In this document: in pieces, positions 10,600-32,632 of the stretch
How positions within the stretch are numbered: position 1 is the first letter of the stretch
Layout of the letters: each line of letters starts with the position of its first letter
From: Haemaphysalis longicornis
Lineage: Eukaryota > Arthropoda > Arachnida > Ixodida > Ixodidae
Length of the DNA: 64,000 bases
Reading direction: 5' to 3'
Assembly: GCA_013339765.2 (NCBI GenBank)
Contig: CM023450.1
Location: forward strand, 99,252,820 to 99,316,819
Notes under the pieces: model-generated
The model's database searches: none
Seen by the model: the letters and a program-made list of their open reading frames with translations, nothing else
What the model was told of the DNA's origin: nothing
Translations under genes and position numbers: made by a program

Positions 10600-11715
10600 A
10601 ACAGCAGAGCTGTTTAGGCTTTTAGTTCCACCGTATAGCGTTACCATAAAAAAATTGCGAACATTCAGAACATTTTCTAGTAATGCGTAGCATTCCTATG
10701 CCGCTTGCCTAGAGTAGGAGTTCTTTACAGCCACATTTTTGGGTTTTTTGTACATTCTACCCGAAAAATAATCTCCATTTACGCTATTATAACGATTAAA
10801 GGTGGAACTTCCGCGAAATCTGCATTTCCGGGGAAATGCCGGGCTTTTTCAGTTCCATTCAATCTTTCTGGTTTTCTTTTTTCGTTTTTTAAAATTTGTT
10901 AGACCATTTATCTCTATCTACACTATATTGCGAATAAAGGTTTAACTTCCGCGATATCTGAATTTTCCTGGAAAGGCCGGGCGTTACACGGTTCGCCACA
11001 TTTCCTATTTTTTCTCCGTGTTCTTATTTCTGTTTATCAAAATTCTGCTACGCCAGTTATCTACATTTACGCTATTATAACGATTCAAGGTGGAGGTTCC
11101 GCGAAAGCTGACTTAGTGTGGAAATGCAGGGCGTTACATGGTCCTGGTTGTGGGGGTGCCCGGCAAAGAATGCTACTCATTAATACCAAAAAACAAGGCC
11201 GAGCAGCACGTGAGCGTGCACATCGGGAGGAGCGCCCGGCGTCGGCGAGGCTTGCGCGTGATCTTGCGCCAGGTGAGGAGCTTGCAAAAAATACCGAGTG
11301 CGCGTGACCGTGCGCCTCGTGAAGAGCGCCCGGAGTCGACCAGCCCAACCATCGATAACACTCTGCCGAGCGTTCATGGTGTGATCTATCGCGTACTATT
11401 CTACTCTCCAGTACACGTACGTTCGCGCCTGAAGTGGGGAGCACAGACGCGGAGATTGCGCTACGGGCGCCGAGTTCGCGAAGCCGGTTGCCGAAGGGTT
11501 ATAGCGCGTGCTAACGCGGTCTACTTTGGGCGAGATGTGAAAGCCTGCTTAGCAAAATGATCTGGGCCTTCCAGTCATGGAGAAATTTCTGCGGCAAGTT
11601 TGGAAATCCATGTGAGCGGCAACAGCCGAATCACTGACGAAGGGAGAGGGGCCACCAGCTTTGCTGTTTCTCTAGCCTTGCACCGCTAGTGGAAGCTGTG
11701 CCAATGTTTTTTTTT
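10600..11715 (+). repeat. Composite repeat family, copy 1
   Basis: It starts near GAGCTGTTTAGGC. Next come at least three degenerate units of about 130-150 bp, each containing ATCTCCATTTACGCTATTAT, AACGATTA, GGTGGAACTTCCGCGA and GGAAATGC.GGGCGTTACA. A GC-rich region (11150-11560) follows, and it ends near AGCCTTGCACC.CTAGTG. Copy 2 (46090-47575) has the same order. The GC-rich part and end recur inverted at 50815-51200. The frame at 11190-11330 reads RERAHREERPASARLAR and then, after a frameshift, RDRAPREERPESTSP. This is an Arg/Glu-rich repeat reminiscent of the protein-like segment at 28996-29443, though the similarity may be compositional. Confidence 0.75.
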
Positions 11716-12029
11716 TTTTTTCTGTTCTGAAAACAACTCGTTATTCACAATGGTCTCCAATGCTCGCCGTTTGTGAACTCCAGTCAAAATACGGAGAAAA
11801 AGTCTCCCGTGAATCTCTACCGCGACTACACTCATGTGAGCTGTAACAAATATTGAAAAACGATCATGACTACAGTGCAGATAAATGAACGCCAGAACAA
11901 AGAAAAATTAGCTGTGGCTTAGCTCGGCTATTCATGATATACGTAGCGTGAGCTAAGGTTCAGTTGGTTATTTTTAGGTTTCCTGGTTGTCTAGGATTTG
12001 CTGATTGGCATGCTTACTGCTGCTAAAAC
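11716..12029. other. Spacer, nothing recognised
   Basis: Non-coding in appearance; a T run at its start separates it from the composite repeat. Confidence 0.3.
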
Positions 12030-12173
12030 GATTTCCAATCCAATCAAATCCCATTCAATCCAATTCAATCCAATCCAATTCAATCCAATGCAGTCCAATG
12101 CAGTCCAGTCCAGTGCAGTTCAATTCAATCGAATCCAATCCAGTCCAGTCCATTCCAGTCCAGTCCAGTCGCG
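12030..12173 (+). repeat. Degenerate pentanucleotide array (TCCAA/TCCAG)
   Basis: Imperfect tandem 5-bp units TCCAA, TTCAA and TCCAG run for about 140 bp. The frames across it (QSNPIQ.. and SIQSNS..) are low-complexity artefacts of the repeat. Confidence 0.9.
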
Positions 12174-12204
12174 GCGGAGGCAGCGAATCAGGCGCCCCAG
12201 CTGC

Positions 12205-12241
12205 GCGCCGTGAGACGTCATTGCTCCTCGCGCATGCGCAG
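12205..12241. promoter_or_regulatory. CRE-like and NRF1-like motif pair
   Basis: GAGACGTCATTG contains a CRE half-palindrome (GACGTCA). CGCGCATGCGCAG, 10 bases on, fits the NRF1/ewg consensus YGCGCAYGCGCR. Paired motifs of this kind in a GC-rich patch are typical of animal housekeeping promoters. It lies about 1 kb upstream of the first recognisable exchanger exon. No transcript evidence is available, and the motifs could be chance in a GC-rich repeat. Confidence 0.3.
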
Positions 12242-12479
12242 CACGGCTCTCCAGGAGCAACGCGAAACTGCTCAACCTTGGCCAGTGTAGCTCACGCTAC
12301 AAATGGGGACATAGGCAACACTGCGTATGTTTCCTCTCTTGTTGTTGTGCCCGTTTTTCCGCGATATAGTCGGGTTCATGTTGAACCAACTAGCCGAAAT
12401 TTTAAGCTTAGTAAGATTCATTCGTGCCCTCGGTTTTCATCGGTCATCCCAGTGGCGTTGTCACAACCACCGCCCAATC

Positions 12480-12960
12480 GCGATCAAAAATGAGCTTTGC
12501 TCCTTACGGTGCTGAAAGAAAGCAACAAGACTCGATGAGGCATTTGCTCGTGCTGGACGCCACGTGGCGACCATTCAATTGGAGCTATCAAGTCTATAAA
12601 GCCGATAAACGAACGGTCAGGAATCAGGACTTTTGCGCTAATGTGAAGGAGATTGCGTTGATTTTTGAGACCGGGGCTGGCTGCTTCAGGACAAGGACCT
12701 ATGTGACCAAATACTCGCCACAGGATGACACCTGTGTACGCTGTGGAGAAGATACCGAAGCAATTCAGCACGTATTATTGCAATTCCAAACTATTATCTA
12801 GCACCAAAAGGGGGTGGGGGGTGGAATATCAATCTTCCTGAGGCACTGGGTCTACCCGTTTACGGAAGCATTAACTGGTCTACAGTAGGTACTAGCAAAG
12901 AGCGATTAGTGTATTGGGGGCGAAAAAGCAGGGAACCAACCGATCAATGAACATCGCCTC
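12480..12960 (+). mobile_element. LINE ORF2 C-terminal remnant
   Basis: The + strand frame from 12490 ends with TCVRCGEDTEAIQHVLLQF. This is the Cys/His motif (C-x2-C..H) and HVL..C tail found at the C terminus of I/R1-type non-LTR retrotransposon ORF2 proteins. The expected terminal Cys is Phe and a stop soon follows, so it is decayed. Downstream sequence to about 12960 probably belongs to the same copy. No reverse transcriptase is adjacent. Confidence 0.6.
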
Positions 12961-13082
12961 CATAGCGCGAAGACACAAGCTGAAACGAAATACTCTGTAG
13001 GCGTTGAAAGAAAGATAAGCAATAGTGAATAAGTCCCTTATAAAGCCGAAATTTTATATGCCGTCCCCCTGATTCTAAATAA

Positions 13083-13162
13083 AAGACGACGACGTCTTCC
13101 TCCTCATCGTCCTAGACGTTGTAGTCGTCTTTGTCGTCATCATCATCATCGTCGTCATCGTC
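13083..13162 (+). repeat. Degenerate CGT/CAT trinucleotide tract
   Basis: Irregular GAC/GTC/ATC triplets, including a (CAT)n core near 13139-13150 flanked by CGT units. The Ser-rich frame over it is an artefact. Confidence 0.8.
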
Positions 13163-13265
13163 GTTCTCTCTGAAGAATTGCCGCTGTTTTACTGCATGTT
13201 TTCCACCCACACTTCGCAGAAGGTGCTGTGGCGTTGGATTAGCACCCCTTTGCTATATCTTGCAG

Positions 13266-25857
<12,592 letters not shown>

Positions 25858-26020
25858 GCTACACAAGTACCTGTCTACATGTATGTTATTATATATGCGT
25901 TCTGATCAAGTATAGAAGAGTCTTTGTTAGAGCTTAGTGTATGACGCAACTGTACAAATACACAACGGAAGCACCCAGTTTACGATAGAATAAAGTAGAA
26001 TAAAGAATATTGTAAAATGT
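25858..26020 (+). terminator. NCKX 3' UTR with tandem AATAAA signals
   Basis: The stop codon is followed by a short UTR. Two AATAAA hexamers at 25989-25994 and 25999-26004 are the likely polyadenylation signals, with GT/T-rich sequence (TGTAAAATGTGCC) just downstream. Confidence 0.7.
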
Positions 26021-26121
26021 GCCTTCTTCCGTCCTCCTTGTCTTCATTGCATGGATGTATTGATGGTGCTGTGCATGTGTATTTGCTCGCGAGTGTGAGG
26101 CGAGGGCACAGCCGAGGCAAA

Positions 26122-26300
26122 TCCATCCATCCCTCCATCCATCCATCCATCCATCCATCCATCCATCCATCCATCCATCCATCCATCCATCCATCCATCC
26201 ATCCATCCATCCATCCATCCATCCATCCATCCATCCATCCATCCATCCATCCATCCATCCATCCATCCATCCATCCATCCATCCATCCATGCATGCATCC
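26122..26300 (+). repeat. (ATCC)n microsatellite, about 44 units
   Basis: Long, nearly pure CCAT/ATCC array that degrades at 26290-26390 into GCATGCATCC and CCGTCC variants. The long Met-Asp-Gly-Trp and His-Pro-Ser-Ile frames across it are artefacts. Confidence 0.97.
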
Positions 26301-26404
26301 TTCCATGCGCCCGTCAGTCCACCCCTCCGTCCGTCCGAACATCAGTCCACCGATCCATCTATTCACCCATCGATTTGTCGCTCCGCCTGTCTCTATCTAA
26401 TATC

Positions 26405-28110
26405 AGGGTGCCGAAGCGGAACCGAAACGAACCTAAACTTGGAACCTAACCGGTATTTTTTTCCGGAACTGAACCCGAACCCGCAACTTTTTTTTTCAGC
26501 GCGCTGACCACGAACCAGCACTGAACGGAAAAATTAAATAACAGTTACCGGTTTACGAAGAAAAGGCTGGGTTATTCGCACCTGATAATGTGTGGTCAAT
26601 GCCATTCGGGGCTTCTGTCCTTCACGCACCATCAGCAGCGCAACTTCTCAGGCATTTTCCGTAAAGATGGGTCACAAAACTAATCAAAGCTTTCTTCGCC
26701 TCCTCGAAAGGGTTCTATATCGGGCTTTACGATTCTCTTTCCCTACTCCCCCTTCACCGACATGGGTTGTATGGTGGAGAGTTCCTTGCTGGCCCCAGTG
26801 CACTTCTTTCCTTTTCCTCTCACCAACCCATACAACAACTACATGTCTAACCCTCCTTCAGTTTGTAATCGCATAATCTATTATAAGATTCCGCAGCTGA
26901 ATGGACGTAACGGGGGCCGTGGGCAGGCGTAACGTCATTATGGCACCCACATCTGTAATAGCTATCTCCGAAACGCATCCCAGCTCACCTTTCACCAAAT
27001 TTCGGCTCACACCCTCCAGTAGGTGACTGCGAACAAATTATCCTAGGTGGCCAGAAAATATAGGTAATTCATCGGTAGCATTTACATGGCTGCTGTTGCA
27101 ATACTTTCTTTACGCTACAACTGATGAAAGAAATGAAGGCAGCTCACACTAAGCCGCAAGACTTAAGCGAGCGAAGCTGTACGCAACAGTAGCATTTTTC
27201 CTCTTTTTTGCTTGACGGCGTTGTTTAAGCCTCGCCGTTGTACGAGGGACCACAGCTGGATGTTCGTCTTTCTGTATCGCACATGGTTCTGCGCCGCACA
27301 TGGCCTCGCGGCCTTTCTTCGTGGCACGCGCTTATCGTTGCGGCGGTGGCCTCCTTGCCCTCCTCTGCCACGTTCCGCGCCCGGGTCCCGCGCACGTCTC
27401 ATTTCCCTCCTTGTCTCTCTCTCCGCTGCCGCCTATCTCTCCCCGTTATGGGGTCGCTGCTCCATGTCGGGCGCTTGCAGAAGGGGGTGTGGTTTGACCT
27501 CTAGCGCTTCCAGGGCAAAACTGGTCACCCCGCTAGCATACTGAAGCTTGCGCTACAAAAGTACATTGCTAGGATTTAAACACGATCCCCTTCTGATGTA
27601 TGGAGGGGACTCTACGGCACCCAGGCGCAGCTATAGGGGCTTAACGATCGGGGTGATCGGTGATTCTGGAGAGGAGATTGCGATTTCAACGATAAAATAA
27701 AAAGAAACTTTGAGAAAGTGTATCCTGCAGGCCGTTAAGACCTTTATTGGTTGTAATTACTCCGTAAGACAACATAACGGCTGGGCGGGAAAGTAGCTGG
27801 CAAACAGTGAGTAGTATATGTGTTATTTTTAAATATCTAACTTAATTGCTCACTGTTGCTGTAAAAAACACGCAACTTTTATTGGGAAAAACAGTATTTC
27901 GAATGCACCAGAATAGTATTCAGATTTCATGGCCGCACTAAACTGCAAAACATTTTTTCTCCCTTCGATTATTTATTTCAGCGAAACGATTCTCAAATCG
28001 GTTTAATCTTGCGGACCGCTTCGCTAATCGGTTCGGGTTGCGATTTACTCGAACTGGAACTGAACTGGAACGAAATGGATTCATCCGAAGCGGTATTTTG
28101 TTCGGTTCGA
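26405..28110. repeat. Segment bounded by GGTTC-rich blocks in inverted orientation
   Basis: The block at 26405-26500 (GGAACCGAAACGAACC type) and the block at 28010-28110 (GGTTCGGG..GGTTCG type) have the same degenerate motif on opposite strands. The region between includes a GC-rich patch at 27290-27480 and no recognisable gene. It may be a large foldback element or two independent copies of the family at 6290-7270. Confidence 0.35.
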
Positions 28111-28119
28111 CACACTGCC

Positions 28120-28140
28120 CGTCCGTCCGTCCGTCCGTCC

Positions 28141-28200
<60 letters not shown>

Positions 28201-28201
28201 G
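28120..28201 (+). repeat. (CCGT)n(CTGT)n microsatellite
   Basis: Five CCGT units followed by about 15 CTGT units. It directly follows the GGTTC-rich block. Confidence 0.95.
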
Positions 28202-28209
28202 GTCAATGT

Positions 28210-28973
28210 ACTCTAATCTACTCTAATCAAGTGTAACCTAATTTGAACTAATCTATTCCATGAACGTACAGAATAGCCTTGAGGGAAATAGGACTACGAG
28301 GCCTCTGTATTATTTTCTGCACTACAAAAATATATACTGGATGATGTAGTTAAAGTGCAACTAATTCAGGAAAGAATTCGGAAATGATTTTGGTGCACGT
28401 CAGAAAATAAGAACAGAGCAATAGCTGACTTAATTGCAAGTAGTTTACATTCGCAATAAAATACGAACTTTCTTTTGTGCGAGAGAAGATATTTCGATAT
28501 TTGCAGACGTGGTTGGTCCCAAAACAACAGTCTGTGCAGCAGACAATGATCAATGAATATTAGATTCCTCTCCGAAACGGTTACAACCTCGTGACAGGGT
28601 AGCTCCCGCGGACGACAGTGAAGCAGCTAAACCTGTCTATGCCTCCTCTCTGTTATATGAATGCGTCATGTCAGAGGAAAAACGTATACTAATTATTCTG
28701 CGTTTGTTCGCTGTCTCTACGGGCACACTCCCCAATGCGGTTATTTGCTGCGTACTCGTGTCTTCATGTTGTTGCTCCAAATAGACAGGCTTCTGTTTTA
28801 TTGGCGTTGGTTATTAGCACATATAGGTACGCCTTATCCCGATTATTTAAGAGCGCCTTTGAAGCAACAGCCAAACTTTCGTTTGTATCTTGGCCTGCAA
28901 CCAACGAACTGGTCCTGTGTGCAAGTAAGGAAAAAAAAATCCCAGCATATCCACGGGGTGAATGATGATGAGT
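28210..28973. other. Spacer, nothing recognised
   Basis: Overlapping short frames on both strands lack motifs. Confidence 0.3.
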
Positions 28974-29723
28974 GGGCGAAGCTCCTGAGGGGAAATCATC
29001 GGTAAAACCGTGACTCTTCAGTGAAAGTTTGCCCACTACATCTGTGTCCGAACGTAACGTCTAGAAAGTCTCGCTTAAACCGCGCGTCGGCACCTTGGGG
29101 CTGAGCTCGCCTGATGCGTTTTGCAGACGCCTCACGAGCTCTCACTGCATCGGGGTCTGCCTGCCGATACGCGCGCTTTCTCGCCGCTTCCCGTTCTCTG
29201 ACGTTTTGGAGATCCTCTTCGCGCCTCAGCCGTGCCGCTTCGCGTACGGCAGGGTCCTCGCGCCGTTGCCGTGACGCTTGGGCCTCTCGTTCTCGAACGC
29301 TGGGATCTTGGCGGCGTCGTCGCGCAGCCAGGCGACACGCTTCGGCCTCCCGCTCTCGTACGGCAGGATCTTGGCGGCGGGCGTCGCGCAGCTTCACGGA
29401 GCGCTTCTGCCTCGCGGGCTCGCACATCTGCAGCCTTATCCATCGGGCGACTCCGAGCGCGCGCCAACAGCGAACGGATTTTATTACAACGCTCCCCGCC
29501 ATCTAGTAAACAATCCAAGAACTAAACTAGAGGTAGCCACGCCACCTAGTAAACAATCCAAGCGCATCTTTTCATCATATACAAGTACCGCCATCTAGTA
29601 AACAATCCAAGAACTAAACTAGAGGTAGCCACGCCATCTAGTAAACAATCCAAGAACGAAACTAGAGGTGGCTACATACATACGTCGAGGATGGACAGAC
29701 CCACGCCCTAAGGAGCTTCGCCC
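28974..29723 (-). mobile_element. 750-bp inverted-repeat element with STPR-like ORF
   Basis: GGGCGAAGCTCCTGAGGGG (28974-28992) and the reverse complement of 29705-29723 (GGGCGAAGCTCCTTAGGGC) form 19-bp terminal repeats with two mismatches. On the minus strand a frame opens at 29443 (MDKAADVRAREAEALREAAR). It shifts by one base near 29372-29388, then runs to a stop at 28996. It is made of 16-23-residue charged repeats: RQDPAVREREAEA, RRQDPSVREREAQA, RREDPAVREAARL, RQADPDAVRAREASAKR. It ends with FKRDFLDVTFGHRC. The repeats resemble STPR peptide repeats. The FGH.C ending resembles segments that, from memory, precede a C..CDRLWF motif in Helitron-associated arthropod proteins; here it is lost. 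The 5' non-coding part carries CATCTAGTAAACAATCCAAG repeats (29505-29660). Likely a non-autonomous element. Confidence 0.65.
29500..29665 (+). repeat. Four-fold internal repeat inside the STPR-like element
   Basis: CTAGTAAACAATCCAAG occurs four times (near 29503, 29548, 29595 and 29639). Three of the copies are followed by AAC.AAACTAGAGGT(A/G)GC. It forms the leader region of the element on the minus strand. Confidence 0.85.
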
Positions 29724-31694
29724 CTAAAAACACGGATGCACTACTCTTAAGATATTGTTAACGTCGCAAACGCACCCGCCACCTTACCAAAAATGAAATC
29801 GAGTAGACGGGGTTGGAATAGTATTTACACTATTTACGAAGAAGTTGTAGACCTGCAGCGTAGCAGAGCAGCTCAGAGGAGCTGAGCTTGGCAGTTCATG
29901 CCGAGCGAGACACTGATTCTCGTCTTCGTTGTCATCCCGGACTCGGTCACTTCCCCCACACAGAGCTGCTGCCTCTCAACTGCTGCTTCGCCAAGGAGGC
30001 TGCTTCGTAACAATATTCAAGAGCAGTTGTCTTGCTACACTCCTTTAAGGAATGCTATGATGTATTGTTCTGTCCGAAGAAACAAAGCCTCCCACTCCAC
30101 CACAAAGCATGCTTGCTGGAGAAGTTATGGCTGAAGAAGAGAATGGGCTTCGTCGCGGGCGCACACCTTTCCCGTTAGTGAGCAGTTGGTGAGCAGTATT
30201 TTATGACTCTGTAAGCCGAAAGCTTCCTATAGTACATGAGCATAACAAGCGTAAGTTTCTTATCATCAGGGCTTATAACAAGCTCCATCTGTGTCATCAT
30301 GTGCGTTTTCTGAATATTTGCCTTGTGGAAAGCGGTGTTGGCTATTCTAAATAATAGTTCGGTCACGATCGCGCTCAGAAAAAACGATTTTTCAGGTCCT
30401 GTAGAGTATTGAGGGAGTATCAAAGCTCACCTGCAGCTGTAACGTAATTATTTTTCTATTTCTTCAAAACAACTGCAATTAGGGTAAGTGATCCTACTTC
30501 AAGACACGGCTGTATATGCATGCAACCCAGGACGCTAAATGTCTATTAGATGCAAATCTTGCTTTATTTCCAGGTCGTGCAGAACGTTAGCGTTACTTTT
30601 CTTTACATTCTTGAACTTTCTATAAATTTAGTTTCATCTGTTAGCAGCCCAATTTCAATTTCCCCGTAGTATGGCCTTCCATTCGGAGAGTACGTTTAGT
30701 TATGTGTTGGCTGTACAACCTTTACAAAGCGCTCAACAAAATGTTCAGCAAAAGCTAACCCCGAAAATTCTTATATATTGTACTTTGTAATATTTCCTAT
30801 ATGTTATTTCCTGCTCATTTAGGTTTTGACTTTCAAGTAACATTTATTTTACGGCTTTCCCAAAAGCGGTAGTCCAATTGGAACCATACTGCCTTTTTTA
30901 TTTCAGCAATAAGTTTAAGTTTACATTTATTAAATTTCACCAGTTCGCAAGCATCCCTTGCTCCCAGAAGTGCATTGAGGAGGGGATTATTTCTAAACTA
31001 TGATTTTAAATTGTTCAGGGCCAATTCAATGCTTTGTCATCCTCCTACTTTTAAACTGATATACGAAATTGAGGCGTTGTGATGCTGTCAAAATTATGTA
31101 AAAGTGAAGTAACCCTAGTTAACGCCAACCTTAGGGCAGAAAGCTCACCACTCTTGCATATACGAACACGCAAGAACGGAAGAAATTCCTTGTACAAACC
31201 AACAGGTGCCGATGTCTTATTAAATGTGCAATCTCTTCGGGGGTGATGTTCGGATAGACAATGAGAGTAATAAGTAGGGGAACTGTCACAAATGTCATAA
31301 CTGATTTTTTCCAGGTGTGGGTATTTTATTGCCCTTGGGACATAGTCTGGCCAGAGAGATCTTGATATTTTTATTGTTAACATAGGACACTATAATACCC
31401 ACAGCCACATTAGCAATGAACGAAATAAAGTTTATTCCGGCTGTGGGTATTTCATTGTCTATGTTTATGATAAAAACCTCAAGACCTATCTATTCAGGCT
31501 ATGCTGCACGTGTTGATATCGCAAAATATTGCTAAATTCACAGGGCGAAATATTGGTATGGGGCTCCGAAGTATACGCATTGCTATGCACATTAACGCTA
31601 ATGTCGCCCGAAAGTAACAAACATGTTGAATGGAAGAACTGAAGAGCAGTCGAGTAGTTCATCCAAAAATTCTGAAGAAGAAATCACGTTACTA
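29724..31694. other. Gene-free stretch, nothing recognised
   Basis: The longest frame (31383-31051 minus, 110 residues) has no motif I can name. AAATAAAGTTTATTCCGGCT near 31425 may be the end of a decayed retroelement. No splice-supported exon was seen. Confidence 0.3.
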
Positions 31695-31932
31695 CCCGCC
31701 GGGGTGGCTCAGTGGCTAAGGCATTGCGCTACTGAGCACGAGAACGCGAGTTCGATTCCCGGCCGCGGCGGCCGCTTTTCTGATGGAGGCGAAAAGCAAA
31801 AACGCCCGTGTGTACGAGATTTCAGGGCACATTAAAGATCCCCAGGTGGTCAAAATTAATCTGGAGCACTCCACTACGGCGCACCTCATCGTCTGCGTTG
31901 CGTCGGCGCGTTAAAACTTACAATCAATCAAT
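31695..31932 (+). mobile_element. Ruka SINE, full length, 11-bp target duplication
   Basis: The head CCCGCCGGGGTGGCTCAGTGG carries an intact pol III A box (TGGCTCAGTGG, 31705-31715), and GAGTTCGATTCCC (31748-31760) is the B box. A GC-rich GGCCGCGGCGGCCGC junction follows, then the body with GTGTACGAGATTTC.GGGCAC, ending GGCGCGTTAAAACTTACAAT plus an (AATC)n tail. The direct repeats TCACGTTACTA at 31684-31694 and 31933-31943 delimit the insertion exactly. This is the best reference copy in the window. Confidence 0.93.
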
Positions 31933-32530
31933 TCACGTTACTATAAGGATGTCTACAGACTACAGCGCACAAGTTATGTCTGTTTTTACGCACAGAAATT
32001 TAAATTATGCAGTGATACGCGTACGCAACTGCAGCACTTCACGGGAGATGCCTTGCATGCACCACAACTCGGTCGTTTCCTTTCGCACTTCGCCTGATAA
32101 ATAGTAATTCCATCCATCGCTATCAAACATGACGTTTTCATTGCTCTACTGCGCTTCACAGAACATGGCAACATAAAACAATCTTCTTTTCTTCTAAAAA
32201 GCAGAAAAGCAATCCTGCTCATGGGCGACGGGCCGAGCGTTTATCTGAATTGCTCAGAACGTGTTCTTTGAATGTACTGCTACGGGGCTATCTGCCGCCA
32301 GGCGTTACGGTTGATAACACCAGCAAATACTTTGGAAAACAGAAGCAAAAGGAAAACGGTTTGACTGCGTCAAGACCAAGACTTTAGTTCCAGGTGCACT
32401 ACAGCACCGCGGGTACGGGCTATTTTGTTGGTAGGTAAGACTGCTAAACTTCACATTACACACACGGGATTCAGAGTAAGTGCAGAGACGTTCTCGTGCT
32501 TGACCCTGGTAGTGCTTTCGCATAACGTAA

Positions 32531-32534
32531 TTGA

Positions 32535-32632
<98 letters not shown>
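32531..32632 (+). repeat. (GATT)n microsatellite, about 25 units
   Basis: Pure GATT/TTGA array. Because Ruka tails are short AATC repeats, such arrays may have grown from the tail of a minus-strand SINE, although no SINE body is visible beside it. Confidence 0.95.

Noticed and set aside
25934..26400. Long frames of Met-Asp-Gly-Trp or His-Pro-Ser-Ile repeats on both strands
   Set aside because: They are translations of the ATCC microsatellite in several frames; no independent coding evidence.
31695..31770. Possible functional tRNA gene
   Set aside because: It has A and B boxes but lacks a closed acceptor stem and is the head of a SINE with target-site duplications.
32531..32632. CRISPR-like regular repeats
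   Set aside because: Pure GATT microsatellite without spacers; the same applies to the other arrays in this eukaryotic window.
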